Position numbers and translations under genes: made by a program
In this document: piece after piece, positions 46,824 through 54,616 of the stretch
Layout of the letters: each line of letters begins with the position of its first letter
Numbering within the stretch: position 1 is the first letter of the stretch
Notes under the pieces: generated by a model
What the model was told of the DNA's origin: nothing
The model's database searches: none
The model's input: the letters and a program-made list of their open reading frames with translations, nothing else
Source: Pedobacter sp. KBS0701
GTDB taxonomy: Bacteria; Bacteroidota; Bacteroidia; Sphingobacteriales; Sphingobacteriaceae
Assembly: GCF_005938645.2 (NCBI RefSeq)
Contig: NZ_CP042171.1
Coordinates: 1,426,001 to 1,490,000, forward strand
Length of the DNA: 64,000 nt
Direction of reading: 5' to 3'

Positions 46824-47536
46824 TTAATGAGACGACTCATTTACAGATGTATCGGTCGATTCACTTTCCTCTCCTTCAAGTTCCTGTTTAGCGGACCTGA
46901 TATCACCTGCTGTATATTGATAATATGAATCGAACGTTTTAGTCTGGCGGTTATATATCAGCACATATTTAGATGATTTGGCCTGTTTTATCAGGCCGTT
47001 ACCCTGCGCAGGAACCAATTCCATCTTGTCCAGGTATATTAAGGATCCCTTAGAAAAATGCTTTATAGTGGGCAGCTCATCATTAATTTCCTTCCAGTAG
47101 ATAATATCTCCCTTTTCAGTAATAATCCAGATCGCACTGCTGGAGTAATCGCGTTTTTCAAGAAGGAATGCCATTTCCCGATCCCCATTTCCGGTAAAGT
47201 CACCATAAGCGATTACCTTTATGCGCGGTCTTTAATCTTTGTCAGAAAATATTCGTTTGTAGTAACATATTTATTGTCAATAAATATTTTGACGATCGCA
47301 CGTTGAAATGCTAAAGGAATGCCGTCATATTCGGGAATGGTGAAGATCGCCTTTTTCCAATAGTTGCATTCATCTTCGCTCGCCCACCCATTTACCAACA
47401 CACTATCCGTCTGCCGGATGCTTGATTCTGAAGCAGCAAGACCCTTTCTTGTTCTATAGGTTCCGAACTTATAGCCGATAAGTACTGAAATTACTATACC
47501 TACAGCAATTAGGAAAATGTATTTTGTCTTCGTCAT
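46824..47536 (-). pseudogene. Exported hypothetical protein split by a two-base insertion
   Basis: The first part (47536 to 47219, 105 aa) has a membrane helix (YIFLIAVGIVISVLIGYKFG) and ends at KIKDRA-stop. The second (47174 to 46824, with coding starting near 47215) continues VIAYGDFTGNGDREMAFLLE. Removing two bases from CGCGC at about 47220 joins them as KIKDRIKVIAYGDFTG. The whole would be about 235 aa, with an FG-GAP-like 'GDFTGNGDREMAFL' motif seen in VCBS/integrin-type repeats. A slip in a CG dinucleotide run or a sequencing error explains the break. Confidence 0.6.
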
Positions 47537-48573
47537 TCTATTACATTAGTTTTTAAGTGCGTGAAAAATTTTAACGTGCATATTTAACCGTGAAGGTAAA
47601 AGTAGTAAATTAATATATCTCTTTTATGGGATATATTAATTTCTATTACGAACTATAGTTATATATTGCCTTGCGCCTCACACGGAAAGATTGTTCATTA
47701 TTTTAGCCTGAAATTTACCTAACTCAGGCACTTACAATTAATTAAATTGATTTTTGTTGCTGAACAAAAAGGGTTAATAATTCAATTTGCAGGTCATGTG
47801 CACGATGGTTTAAATTATATGTATGTAGGCTGCCTATTTAGGACCAATGCCAATTATGCCTGTTATGGTAACCAGGTGCAAACCTGACATACTTATTTCT
47901 GAATTTCTGTATGTAAAGCACTTGATTGTATCATTCATATAGCTTTTTATTGGCTCTTATAGCAAACTCTAACATTGGAGCTAGTAATAGTCTAAAGTGG
48001 TCTAAGAAATTCCTTTAATCTTTTGCGTAAGCAAAATCGATGAATTGTTTGATCGCCTTTTTGATTTCCTGCTGGCCAGACTCTTGCAGCAGGTCTATCC
48101 CACAAAACTGATTCTCTTGCATATTGGCATGTAAAGTTAGGTAGTAAACTCTGCCCATCAGTATGGCATACATATCAGCTTTGCTTTAGTGCACTCCTTA
48201 TTTCGTACTGGTCCATTGGTCACTTTTCTTGCCATAATACTGGATTGATGCATCACTCATTACCTATACATTTTTATGATTGATTTAGTACTATCGTCCT
48301 GGCAGATTTATTAACAATTTCTCTATTTAGATAAATTAGATTGATTGTAGACAATAAAAAACAATGAGTAAAAAATGAATAATGTATTTGCCACCCTTTT
48401 CATTATAGATTTAATTCTAAATTTATAATGAATAAAAGTATTCAAATTAAATTGATATCGGTTGGATAAGTTGTTCTTGTTAATTGATATGCCAGATAAA
48501 GAATTTTGATAAATTTTGCCTACCCATTAAAAAATAGCAAATTGCATTCAGGTAAAACTAAATATTAATAATA
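47537..48573. other. About 1 kb without an intact gene; one C-terminal gene fragment
   Basis: On the minus strand 48188-48015 a frame without start reads KADMYAILMGRVYYLTLHAN and CGIDLLQESGQQEIKKAIKQ, ending FIDFAYAKD-stop. It looks like the tail of a helical regulator or enzyme, family not recognised. The rest is AT-rich and featureless, with no repeat array or RNA gene that I can see. Confidence 0.35.
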
Positions 48574-49002
48574 ATGCGAACATCTTTTACAATTTTCTTT
48601 TTGATGTTTTTCATTCAGACATTTGCACAACGGGGCAAGTTGTTTAAGGGAACTTTAAACAATTCGGTTAAAATAAGCTTATATTTACAAGGATTGGAGG
48701 ATGGAACTTATGCAGATCCAATTTTGGGGGCTTATAAATATGATAATCAAAAAGATTATATTCTGTTGAACGGCTATAAAAACAAAGATGGTAATATTGT
48801 TTTGGTAGAGCAGGCAACTGTAAATTTTTCGGGTATTTTTTTAGGCACCCTAAATAAAAAACAAATCAAAGGAAAGTGGATTGCTGCAAACCAGAAAAAA
48901 GCTTTTTTATTCGATGTTATAGAAACAACTGCAACAAAAGAACAATTAATCAAATTTCAGGGTGCGATTGAAGTTAAAGCAAATGAATTTAGAAATTATT
49001 AG
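48574..49002 (+). CDS. Hypothetical secreted protein, 142 aa
   Basis: A signal peptide (MRTSFTIFFLMFFIQTFAQ) precedes a beta-rich domain of about 120 residues: LFKGTLNNSVKISLYLQG, DPILGAYKYDNQKDYILLNG and FSGIFLGTLNKKQIKGKWI, a lipocalin-like or barrel-like strand pattern. No family name. It overlaps the start of the next gene by 20 bases, so the two form a translationally coupled pair. Confidence 0.65.
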   Translation: MRTSFTIFFLMFFIQTFAQRGKLFKGTLNNSVKISLYLQGLEDGTYADPILGAYKYDNQKDYILLNGYKNKDGNIVLVEQATVNFSGIFLGTLNKKQIKGKWIAANQKKAFLFDVIETTATKEQLIKFQGAIEVKANEFRNY

Positions 49003-49735
49003 ATCCAGAGCAAGCGCCGTTTTATCCAGTTTTATTTTATTGATTGCACTTTCTTATTGCACAAAATCTTTTGCTCAAAATGCAGTTTCAACAGCAGAGC
49101 TTCTTACCGATAAACAAGTATCAGCATTGCTTCCAGATGCCTTACGTACTAAGTTAGGAATCAATTTTCCAATTTTTAAAGTTTACAAATATGTTGATAA
49201 AGCAGGCCAATACTATTGCGTACTTACAGAGAGTCAGGATGTAATTAATAAGGAAAAGGATGCTTTTAATAAGATGTCGAATTATAAAATCAAGGCTATA
49301 AATTTTAAATCTGAGAATGGCACCCTTACCAAAACCTGGGAAATTAATGATAATACGCAACCTAATATGCATGGCGAAGAATCTATATGGTTTTGGATTA
49401 AATATGCTCAGTTTAGTGATTTTGACAATGATGGTTTAATTGAGCCAATTATTGTATATGGAACACATGGGCTTAATAATTATGATGATGGACGTGTTAA
49501 ATTCATTATTTATTATAACGGCCAAAAAATTGCGATAAGACATCAAAATGGAGTTCTTGATGATGAGCGAGAGACCGCGGTTGATAAGGCTTTTTATTCC
49601 TTGCCAATGAAATTACAAGAAGCGGTTAAAGAGAAAATGGATTTGATGGTTAAAAATAATCAGGCAATTTTTCCTTTCGGATGGCAAAAAGCCATGCAAA
49701 AAAAGAAAGTATTTTTTAGTGAGCGGGGCGATTAG
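48983..49735 (+). CDS. M949_RS01915-like secreted protein, 250 aa
   Basis: ATG 48983 gives a signal peptide ending SFAQ; an upstream TTG (48962) is less likely. The mature part matches, from memory of the family, the pattern of proteins annotated 'M949_RS01915 family surface polysaccharide biosynthesis protein': LRTKLGINFPIFKVYKYVDK, EESIWFWIKYAQFSDFDNDG, LIEPIIVYGT and GQKIAIRHQNGVLDDER. The EF-hand-like DFDNDGLIEP may bind calcium. The family is frequent beside Rhs genes in Flavobacteriia and Sphingobacteria. A biochemical role is not established, and the polysaccharide label should be taken lightly. Confidence 0.6.
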   Translation: MNLEIIRSRASAVLSSFILLIALSYCTKSFAQNAVSTAELLTDKQVSALLPDALRTKLGINFPIFKVYKYVDKAGQYYCVLTESQDVINKEKDAFNKMSNYKIKAINFKSENGTLTKTWEINDNTQPNMHGEESIWFWIKYAQFSDFDNDGLIEPIIVYGTHGLNNYDDGRVKFIIYYNGQKIAIRHQNGVLDDERETAVDKAFYSLPMKLQEAVKEKMDLMVKNNQAIFPFGWQKAMQKKKVFFSERGD

Positions 49736-49994
49736 ATTTATTTGATCGTTTCTTTTTAAAATGGTAAAATAAAAGTCCTGTATTGGTAAAATTGCTACAA
49801 TTAAATTGGCTATCTTATCAGTATAGGGTTTTATATAGACTTTATATATAGATCATGAATATCATCAGACGTGTAAATTGCAAATGGAATTTCCGTGTAA
49901 TATTTTCACCATACTTGGAAAGGTAGATATTACTTTGGCCTACATTATACTTGAAAGTTTATAAAAGAGATTCCATGATTAAACAAAGTTGTTA

Positions 49995-50506
49995 TATAAA
50001 TATCTTTACAATGGAAAAGAGATTCAGGATGAACTTGGAGGGTAGCTGGATTACGGGGCAAGGTCTATGGTCAGGTAATTGGTAGGTGGAATAGTGTTGA
50101 TCCAATGGCAGACAAGCTTGTATGGTTATCAGCTTATAACTATGTGCAAGATAATCCCATATTAAGAGTCGATTCTACTGGGGCTTTTGATTGGGTTATA
50201 GATAAAAAATAACAACCCTTACTGGTATGAAAATTTTGCATCACAAACTACAACAAAAGCTGATGAACTTATCTTGGTAAATCCGTTCAATATGAGACTA
50301 AAGAAGGATATGGTGTAAACTTAAACCCAGATAAGGCTTGGAACTATCAACTTCTTATTGACGGATATTATCATGGATAACCTGTTCCGGACAAAACCGA
50401 CGAAGCATCAACCAACAATACAAGAAATACTGGATTTAGATTCATTTCTAATTCCATGAATGATAGAAGATTAATGTTAATACCAAAGTTAAAAGATGAA
50501 ACCTGA
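49995..50506 (+). pseudogene. Rhs-repeat core and C-terminal remnant
   Basis: The reading YKYLYNGKEIQDELGG-stop-LDYGAR, a lost pair of bases, VIGRWNSVDPMADKLVWLSA and YNYVQDNPILRVDSTGAFDW is the Rhs-associated core domain (DYGARFYD..IGRW.SVDP......YNYV.NNP). The following variable tail, in shifting frames, has NNPYWYENFASQTTTKADEL and GYGVNLNPDKAWNYQL, then ends LIPKLKDET-stop inside the first codons of the serine hydrolase gene. The N-terminal Rhs shell is absent. This is a wreck of a polymorphic toxin. The stretch 49736-49994 has no gene. Confidence 0.75.
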
Positions 50507-51968
50507 ATTTATTAAAGCCATTTTTTTGTTATTCCTTTCTATGCTTTCTTGTGCTACGCTTAAATCCCAGACAAAGAACAAGTATTCAAAAGAAGTTGAG
50601 AATAAAATAATTCAGGTTGAAAATCATCTGGCCAGTTGGGTAGAAATCGAAAATACACCTAAGTGGAATTTGAAAGAGCGGATGAATTTCTACGAAATAA
50701 AAGGTTTAAGTATTGCCATCATAAAAGATTATAAACTTGAATGGGCAAAAGGCTATGGCTGGGCTGATTCAGCACAAAGCAGGCGTGTCACACCTGCAAC
50801 TCTTTTTCAGGCGGCTTCAATAAGTAAATCTCTGAATGGAATGGGCATGTTAAAGTTAGCACAAGACAGGAACATCGATCTAAAAAGAGATATAAATTCC
50901 TATTTACATTCATGGAAATTCCCTTACGATTCCATATCGAAAGGCAAGAAGATTACCACTTTAAACTTATTAAGCCATACGGGTGGCATAAATGTTAGTG
51001 GGTTTGATGGTTATCAGAAAACTGATTCCATACCCGATATTATCCAGATTTTGAACGGAATTAAACCCGCAAACAGCGATGCAGTAAAGTCTGTTTTTGA
51101 ACCTGATTTAAAATACAAGTACTCGGGGGGAGGAACAGTGATCTCTCAATTGATTATCGAGGATGTATCCGGTAAAAAATATGCTGATTACATGAAGAGT
51201 AATATTTTAAGACCTATTGGAATGCAAAATAGCTTTTACACGAACACAACATTAAAAAGCAAGCTTAAACTGTTAGCCACAGGTTATAATGGAAGCCATG
51301 AAGTAATGATGAAATATCATATCTATCCGGAACAGGCAGCCGCAGGATTATGGACAAATCCAACTGAATTATCAAAGTTTGTAATAGAAGTCCAAAAGTC
51401 CTTGTCGAGCAAATCAAACAAATTACTTAGCCGGGAAATGACAAAACTCATGCTCACGCCTTATCTTGATAATTCTGCTGCTTTGGGTGTTTTTATTGAA
51501 GATAAAGAAGGAACAAAATATTTCAGACATGGTGGCGTCAATGAAGGTTTTACCAGCCTATACTTCGGTGGCTTAGAAGATGGAAATGGTGCAGTGGTGA
51601 TGTGTAATTCTACCGATAAAACCATACTCTATGAAATCATCAACAGTATAGCAACTGTTTATAAATGGAAAAACTTCTACAAGCCAGAATTGAAAAAAGT
51701 TGTAAAAATTAACAGTAGTGAATTAATGAAATATACTGGCAAATATACCTCCAATGATCGGGAGTACATCATTTCACAAGTCAATGGAGATCTATTTCTA
51801 GAACTATCGGGGCAAAGGTGGCAGCTTTATTTCACTTCTAAAACTAACTTTTTTATGTACCAGGCTCCTGGTATTAACCATCAGTTCATTTATGAAAATG
51901 ATAAAATCCAGGGATTTCAAATTAAACTTAGTGGCGGCAAAAATATAGTTCTAAAAAAAACAGAATAA
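50496..51968 (+). CDS. Serine hydrolase, class C beta-lactamase/CubicO-like, 490 aa
   Basis: A signal peptide or lipoprotein start (FLLFLSMLSCATL) precedes a class C-type penicillin-recognising domain: the SxxK motif in AASISKSL (Ser108, Lys111), the YxG/N motif as KYSGGG (Tyr209) and the HxG motif as RHGGVNEGF (His345). A C-terminal DUF3471-like beta domain starts near residue 405 (LMKYTGKYTSNDREY). These enzymes hydrolyse esters, peptides or beta-lactams in the periplasm; no specific resistance can be claimed. The start codon overlaps the end of the Rhs remnant. Confidence 0.85.
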   Translation: MKPEFIKAIFLLFLSMLSCATLKSQTKNKYSKEVENKIIQVENHLASWVEIENTPKWNLKERMNFYEIKGLSIAIIKDYKLEWAKGYGWADSAQSRRVTPATLFQAASISKSLNGMGMLKLAQDRNIDLKRDINSYLHSWKFPYDSISKGKKITTLNLLSHTGGINVSGFDGYQKTDSIPDIIQILNGIKPANSDAVKSVFEPDLKYKYSGGGTVISQLIIEDVSGKKYADYMKSNILRPIGMQNSFYTNTTLKSKLKLLATGYNGSHEVMMKYHIYPEQAAAGLWTNPTELSKFVIEVQKSLSSKSNKLLSREMTKLMLTPYLDNSAALGVFIEDKEGTKYFRHGGVNEGFTSLYFGGLEDGNGAVVMCNSTDKTILYEIINSIATVYKWKNFYKPELKKVVKINSSELMKYTGKYTSNDREYIISQVNGDLFLELSGQRWQLYFTSKTNFFMYQAPGINHQFIYENDKIQGFQIKLSGGKNIVLKKTE

Positions 51969-52581
51969 AATTTTCATTGTTGGTTCCAGTATATTGACTG
52001 GAGCGTGAGAGGCAGCTTAAAAATTGTTCTGTAGGAAAAATAAAGAGCGAAATAATTTTGAGAAAAGTATCAAATAATGTGATGAAAAGTTCAACAATAT
52101 ATTTAAACTTACCAGTGTAGCCTCAAAGATTATCCGGTCAGACCTGACCATCTTAAAAGGCGAATAAGGCCCTTTGCGATCTGTTGATTATCCACCCGAG
52201 GAAATTGAAGGAACCAAAATTCTGGATCACCCCTGTGAAGAATATATCGTACATTGGCATCATCTCCAGGAAATTCTCCAATATGGTAAAGTTCCGTATC
52301 GTCAATGATCAAAAAGTTGTCAAGAGCATCGGCAAAACTCACAATCTCAATGTGACTATATTAACCTCTGTGGCGGACTTTAACCATAAAAGTGTGCAGG
52401 TATCCACAGATAGACAATAACCAACTGACCAAAGCCTACCTCCATCCAAATTTTCTAAAAAGCAAATTAAAATCCCCCTGCAGTTGATTTCGGCACAACG
52501 GCCATTAATACGGCTACATCAATCTTTTTTTATCACCGCATCTTTGCAGTTTATTCAAAAAAATAAAAAACGGACAATTTA
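51969..52581. other. About 600 bp without an assignable gene
   Basis: Two overlapping frames of about 75 codons exist on opposite strands (52184-52420 plus, 52130-52342 minus), neither with a start context or recognised motif. The plus-strand frame has the more protein-like texture (NMVKFRIVNDQKVVKSIGKT) and may be an eroded fragment. Nothing else is seen. Confidence 0.25.
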
Positions 52582-52918
52582 AAACAAGTATGGTTTGCAA
52601 CTGCAGTCTCAAAGGATTTAGGATTAACTTTTGTAAAAAGTTACTTTCTGAAGGCTACAACGTGGCAGCTACATCAATAAGTGTTGAATCCTTAACCAAA
52701 GCCGTTGGTATTGATTCTTCAAATTTCTTACCCCTACAACTAGAGGTATTAAATGAAGGCAGCATATCACAAGCCTTCGAAACTACAATCAAACCTTTGT
52801 TGGTATTAATATACTGGTAGACAATGTTGGTTATGGTCAATTAGGGACACTGGAAGGAATGACCGATTCCCAAGCCAGAGAAAATTTCGAGATCAATGTA
52901 TTTGGCTTATCTATTTGA
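52582..52918 (+). pseudogene. Remnant of a short-chain dehydrogenase (SDR) N-terminus
   Basis: In three pieces the frame reads KQVWFATAVSKDLGLTFVK, LLSEGYNVAATSISVESL and GINILVDNVGYGQLGTLEGM, followed by TDSQARENFEINVFG. Compared with SDR enzymes (TGASKGLG, NNAGYG...) the glycine-rich NAD motif is damaged (ATAVSKDLG), there are at least two frameshifts and a stop at 52916, and the catalytic Tyr-x-x-x-Lys half is missing. It cannot be functional. Confidence 0.7.
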
Positions 52919-53132
52919 ACTGTATTTTCAGATTTCAAACTGTTGCATAGAAGTGAGTATTTCTTGAGTATGTTAATATTTATTACTTTAAAATTCTGAT
53001 TTTCAGATGTAGATAGGGGGCAAGTCTTAAGCAGAGGTCTTTATATTTAGGTTTAGGCTGTTTCACTATTTTTTTTCATGGCTTTATCATATTCTGATTA
53101 ATTTCTGTTAATTTGTGCCCGAAAATACTACC

Positions 53133-53206
53133 CGGGATGTAGCGTAGCCAGGTATCGCGCCAGCATGGGGTGCTGGAGGTCGTAGGTTCAAATCCTGCCA
53201 TCCCGA
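53133..53206 (+). tRNA. tRNA-Pro (anticodon GGG)
   Basis: A full cloverleaf: acceptor arms CGGGATG and CATCCCG pair perfectly, the anticodon stem CCAGC/GCTGG encloses the loop ATGGGGT with anticodon GGG, and the T arm GTAGG-TTCAAAT-CCTGC is standard. The discriminator is A, and CCA is not encoded. An integrase remnant starts 263 bases downstream, so the tRNA is the probable attachment site of an integrated element. Confidence 0.95.
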
Positions 53207-53231
53207 CAAAGACAGATACAAATTGTATCAA

Positions 53232-53272
53232 AAACCCTCTAAATGGTTCATTTAAGGGGGTTTCGTTTTTTT
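53232..53272 (+). terminator. Intrinsic terminator after tRNA-Pro
   Basis: AAACCC-TCT-AAATG and CATTT-AAGG-GGGTTT form a strong interrupted hairpin with a GTT loop (53232-53263), followed by CGTTTTTTT. It lies 26 bases after the tRNA and fits its terminator. Confidence 0.8.
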
Positions 53273-53468
53273 ATTCGGCATAGTTTGGGACAAAGAATAT
53301 CAGATATTTTTTTACCAAATCCAGTACCAGATTTTTCTATTTAATATTGTCTTTCAACAAAACTGAAATTTTATTGCAAATAATTTTTTTGGATAAACCG
53401 ACCAGGTCTATCGCTCTTTTTGCTGTTTTTTGGTAGTGGATCTGGTAAAAAAAATAGGAGAAGATTTT

Positions 53469-54105
53469 ATGAAATCTAATCACAGTTTTAGCGTTAATTT
53501 CTTTGTTAGACGCGATAGGGAGGCATTTGGGATGGTTCCTTTGTATGTAAGAATTACTGTTGATGGCAAGGTCATTTGTTTTGCTGCCAAGAAATCTGTT
53601 GAGCTCTCGCAATGGGATCAGAAAGCGCAGCGAATAAAAGGAAATTCCATCGAAAACAATTTTGCACGGGATCGAATGAGACAGCTCACTAATGAGATTA
53701 GCACTGCCTATGATGAGCTTCGCTTTCAAAAAGAAGTAATTACTGTTGAAAAAATCAAGGCTAAAGTAGAGGGTGAAGATCAAAGCAAAAGTTTGAAGGA
53801 TCTGATTAAGTATCATTTTGATCAGCCTGGTAAACTACTGGCGGCGGGGACACTCAAGAATTATTACTCAACAGAAAGGTTCCTATTGGAATTTCTTAAA
53901 AAGAAAAGGTCACGGATATTCAGTTGTAGAAAGTTGATTTTAAGTTTGTTACGGACTTCGGTATCTATCTTCGAACCAAAACGCCAGATAAAGGGCAGAG
54001 GGTGTGTACTAATAATACTGTTCTGAAGCACATGGAGCGATTTCAAAAAATGATGGGACTAGCATTAAGGTTTGGATGGATTCAAAGAAAATGTAAACTT
54101 ATTCT
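53469..54105 (+). pseudogene. Decayed tyrosine recombinase (integrase), N-terminal half
   Basis: ATG 53469 begins an arm-binding domain typical of Bacteroidetes integrases (SFSVNFFVRRDREAFGMVPL, YVRITVDGK), followed by QWDQKAQRIKGNS and the start of the SAM-like core-binding domain (AAGTLKNYYSTERFLLEFL). Near 53900 a frameshift occurs; in another frame the line continues, with an internal TAG, as KVDFKFVTDFGIYL and NNTVLKHMERFQKMMGLALR. The catalytic domain with the R-H-R-Y residues is absent. It lies just after tRNA-Pro, as expected for an integrase next to its attachment site. Confidence 0.8.
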
Positions 54106-54208
54106 AGTATTATAATTCAAAAACGACAAGTAAATTCAGGACGAGACACCAAAACCTGGGCATTTCGGCAAATGTGTACGCGCGTTTCACATTTATGCTG
54201 ACACCTTC

Positions 54209-54572
54209 TTTCGCTCCAAACTGTACGCCCTGATCTTCAGATCAGGATTTCTTCAAACAGCAGTTCCAATAAAATTTCTAAGTTCAGGTCAATCAAAGCC
54301 TCAGAGGTAAAATCGATACCAGGTTTGATCTTGGATTCATCAGATTGATTTTAAGCGCTTCAGAGCGTCTTTTTAATTGATTTACCGACTTCATCCGAAG
54401 GACGATGGTATGTTGATCTAAAGGAAAGCGGGAAATGAGGACCCCGAACGGGAAACCGTGGAGCGCCTAGGGGAAGAAGTATATTTGCAGCCAAGCCGCC
54501 ATGCGTTCAGAGGGAAAGGAATGACTTAGCAAAAAATCCGGCAGCCAAATTCGCGTACAGTTTGGAGCGAAA
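54209..54572. mobile_element. MITE-like unit with perfect 20-bp inverted ends, 364 bp
   Basis: TTTCGCTCCAAACTGTACGC at 54209-54228 and its exact reverse complement at 54553-54572 bound a 364-bp segment without an intact gene. Just inside the left end a perfect 7-bp hairpin (CCTGATC, TTCA, GATCAGG; 54229-54246) is present. I see no clear flanking target duplication. Possible identities are a MITE, the shell of an IS, or a mobilisable cassette next to the integrase. Confidence 0.6.
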
Positions 54573-54616
54573 CGGAATGTAAAGTTTTAGTGAAATACGC
54601 AGTTTACTCCGAACGC

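Noticed and set aside
50496..51968. Labelling the serine hydrolase as a beta-lactam resistance gene
   Set aside because: SxxK, YxG and HxG motifs are shared by esterases and peptidases of the CubicO group; nothing in the sequence shows beta-lactam specificity.
53337..53816. 159-codon minus-strand frame over the integrase remnant
   Set aside because: It is antisense to the clearly recognisable integrase N-terminus and has no domain of its own.
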